From: Nitrospira sp.
GTDB lineage: Bacteria; Nitrospirota; Nitrospiria; Nitrospirales; Nitrospiraceae
Length of the DNA: 6,612 nucleotides
Assembly: GCA_025360665.1 (NCBI GenBank)
Contig: JANYBU010000067.1
Location: forward strand, 1 to 6,612
Direction: 5' to 3'
Shown: piece after piece, positions 5,140-6,612 of the stretch
Numbering within the stretch: the stretch's first letter is position 1
How the letters are laid out: each line of letters begins with the position of its first letter
The notes under the pieces: model-generated
The model's input: only the letters and a program-made list of their open reading frames with translations
The model's database searches: none
Told to the model about the DNA's origin: nothing
Translations under genes and position numbers: made by a program

Positions 5140-6612
5140 ATGAGTCACCATGAAGAGAGTCTGGTGCTCCCGAATGACGAGTACAATCGGATGCTCGTCG
5201 ACAACGTCCATCCTTCCAATTGGGTGAATCCGGAGCCGACCAGCCGCTACAATATCGTGGTAATCGGGGCAGGGACGGCGGGGCTTATCACGGCGGTCGT
5301 TGCGGCAGGCCTCGGGGCAAAGGTGGCATTGATCGAGCGGCACTTGATGGGCGGCGACTGCTTGAATGTCGGCTGTGTGCCGTCGAAAGGTGTCATCCGG
5401 GCCGCGCGGGCTTGGGCCGACTTGCGGAATGCCGAGGAGTTCGGCCTGCATATTCCTCCCGGCGTGAAGTACGACTTCGGTGCCGTCATGGCCCGGATGC
5501 GGAAGCTGCGCGCGCGAATCAGCCACAACGATTCGGTCCATCGGTATACCCAGCTGGGCGTGGATGTCTACATTGGCAGCGGGCGCTTCATCGGAGCCGA
5601 TAGCATCCAAGTCGAAGGACCCTCCGGCAATCGGACTCTGAACTTTGCAAAAGCCGCGATCTGTACCGGCGCGCGAGCATCGGCGCCTTTGACGCCAGGC
5701 TTGAAGGAGGCAGGGTATCTTACCAATGAAACGGTGTTCTCGCTCACGGAACTGCCGCCACGTATCGGGGTGATTGGCGCCGGTCCCATCGGCTGCGAAC
5801 TCGCGCAGTCGTTTGCCCGTTTCGGGAGCCAGGTGTATCTGATTGAAGCGCAGCACGGCATTTTGCCGAACGAAGATCGCGACGCGGCTGAGATCGTTGA
5901 GCAGCAGATGCTGCGCGACGGGGTGAAGCTGCTCTGTTGCGGGAAGGATCTCAAAGTCAGTAGGACGGATAGTGGCAAGCGGCTCACAGTCGATTCACAT
6001 GGCGAGCAGTACGATGTGACGGTCGATGAGATTCTTGTCGGCGTCGGACGTACCCCGAATGTCGAGGGAATCGGGTTGGAAGCGGTCGCAGTCGAGTGCG
6101 ACAAGAACGGGATCAAGGTAAACGAACGGCTGCAGACGACGAATCCCAGGATCTTTGCGGCGGGCGACATTTGCTCCAAGTACAAGTTTACCCATGCCGC
6201 TGATGCGATGGCGCAGATCGTGATTCAGAACGCGCTGTTTCCTCATCCGTTGGGTTTTGGCTACGCCACCATGGACTCCCTCATCATGCCCTGGTGCACC
6301 TTTACCGAACCGGAGATTGCCCATGTGGGAATGTACGAGGCGGATGCGAAGGCCAAGGGTCTGGAAGTAGAAACCTATACGTTCAAGCTCGATGAAGTGG
6401 ATCGTGCGATCTTGGACGGCAAAGACGAAGGGTTTGCGCGAGTGCATATCCAGAAAGGGTCCGACAAGATTCTGGGAGCGACGATTGTGGCGGCCCACGC
6501 CGGCGACATGATCGGCGAGTTCTCAGTTGCGATGAAAGCCGGCGGTGGCGCCAAGACGATTGCCGGGACGATCCATCCCTATCCGACGCAGGCTGAAGTG
6601 AATAAGAAGGTG
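5140..6612 (+). CDS. MerA-like FAD/NAD(P)-dependent disulfide oxidoreductase, 3' end outside window
   Basis: 491 residues are visible and the frame is still open at the right edge; the family is usually a little over 500, so only a short tail is missing. Order of motifs: short N-terminal arm ending NVHPSNWVNPEPTSRY; FAD dinucleotide fold VVIGAGTAG (40-48); redox-active disulfide GGDCLNVGCVPSK with Cys74 and Cys79; NAD(P) fold GVIGAGPIGCELA (210-222); second FAD contact FAAGD (339-343); and dimerisation-domain HPYPTQAE (479-486) with the expected catalytic His479. This is class-I pyridine nucleotide-disulfide oxidoreductase, nearest MerA and lipoamide dehydrogenase. There is no N-terminal HMA mercury-binding domain, no mer genes nearby, and the C-terminal Cys pair of MerA would lie outside the window, so mercury reduction is not supported. 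ATG 5140 has GAGG nine bases upstream (5127-5130); GTG 5137 and ATG 5107 are in-frame alternatives. Probably in operon with the TVP38 gene; substrate unknown. Confidence 0.94.
   Translation, partial: MSHHEESLVLPNDEYNRMLVDNVHPSNWVNPEPTSRYNIVVIGAGTAGLITAVVAAGLGAKVALIERHLMGGDCLNVGCVPSKGVIRAARAWADLRNAEEFGLHIPPGVKYDFGAVMARMRKLRARISHNDSVHRYTQLGVDVYIGSGRFIGADSIQVEGPSGNRTLNFAKAAICTGARASAPLTPGLKEAGYLTNETVFSLTELPPRIGVIGAGPIGCELAQSFARFGSQVYLIEAQHGILPNEDRDAAEIVEQQMLRDGVKLLCCGKDLKVSRTDSGKRLTVDSHGEQYDVTVDEILVGVGRTPNVEGIGLEAVAVECDKNGIKVNERLQTTNPRIFAAGDICSKYKFTHAADAMAQIVIQNALFPHPLGFGYATMDSLIMPWCTFTEPEIAHVGMYEADAKAKGLEVETYTFKLDEVDRAILDGKDEGFARVHIQKGSDKILGATIVAAHAGDMIGEFSVAMKAGGGAKTIAGTIHPYPTQAEVNKKV

Noticed and set aside
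5122..5856. A 244-codon minus-strand frame
   Set aside because: It is antisense to the FAD and disulfide motifs of the MerA-like reductase and is a shadow of that gene; the same applies to the minus-strand frames at 5568-6185 and 5995-6498.

Overview
The window reads like bacterial chromosome of moderately high GC, most probably Nitrospira or a close relative. That placement is an inference from gene content and from a palindromic intergenic element whose sequence I associate with Nitrospira-type genomes; nothing in the window proves it. There are no rRNA or tRNA genes, CRISPR arrays or transposases.

Layout. (1) Positions 1-1878, minus strand: the N-terminal 626 residues of a large protein joining an exported family-8 glycoside hydrolase (BcsZ-like) to a membrane-embedded family-2 glycosyltransferase of the cellulose synthase (BcsA) type. 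The gene runs off the left edge. (2) Positions 2105-2749, minus strand: a complete small cytoplasmic sulfite-oxidase-fold molybdopterin oxidoreductase (YuiH type), with a strong Shine-Dalgarno that fixes its start. (3) Positions 2750-3128: an intergenic stretch dominated by a 124-bp palindromic repeat. (4) Positions 3129-3680, plus strand: an exported, Lys/Pro-rich protein ending in one canonical and one degenerate EF-hand, followed directly by a second hairpin-rich repeat. (5) Positions 3681-4319: mostly non-coding, with a doubtful small lipoprotein ORF that contains a C7 tract and possibly a frameshift. (6) Positions 4320-5057 and 5140-6612 (right edge), plus strand: a TVP38/TMEM64 (VTT/DedA-like) membrane protein and a MerA-like FAD/NAD(P) disulfide oxidoreductase, apparently one operon.

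The genes fall into two groups. The left part concerns beta-glucan (probably cellulose-like) synthesis, with hydrolase and synthase activities in one chain. The right part pairs a membrane protein with a flavin disulfide reductase, a pairing seen in several bacteria and often annotated as mercuric reductase without direct evidence. The oxidoreductase and the EF-hand protein between them show no clear functional link to either group. The most notable observations are the GH8-GT2 fusion, the two structured repeats flanking the EF-hand gene, and the possible frameshift in the small lipoprotein gene.
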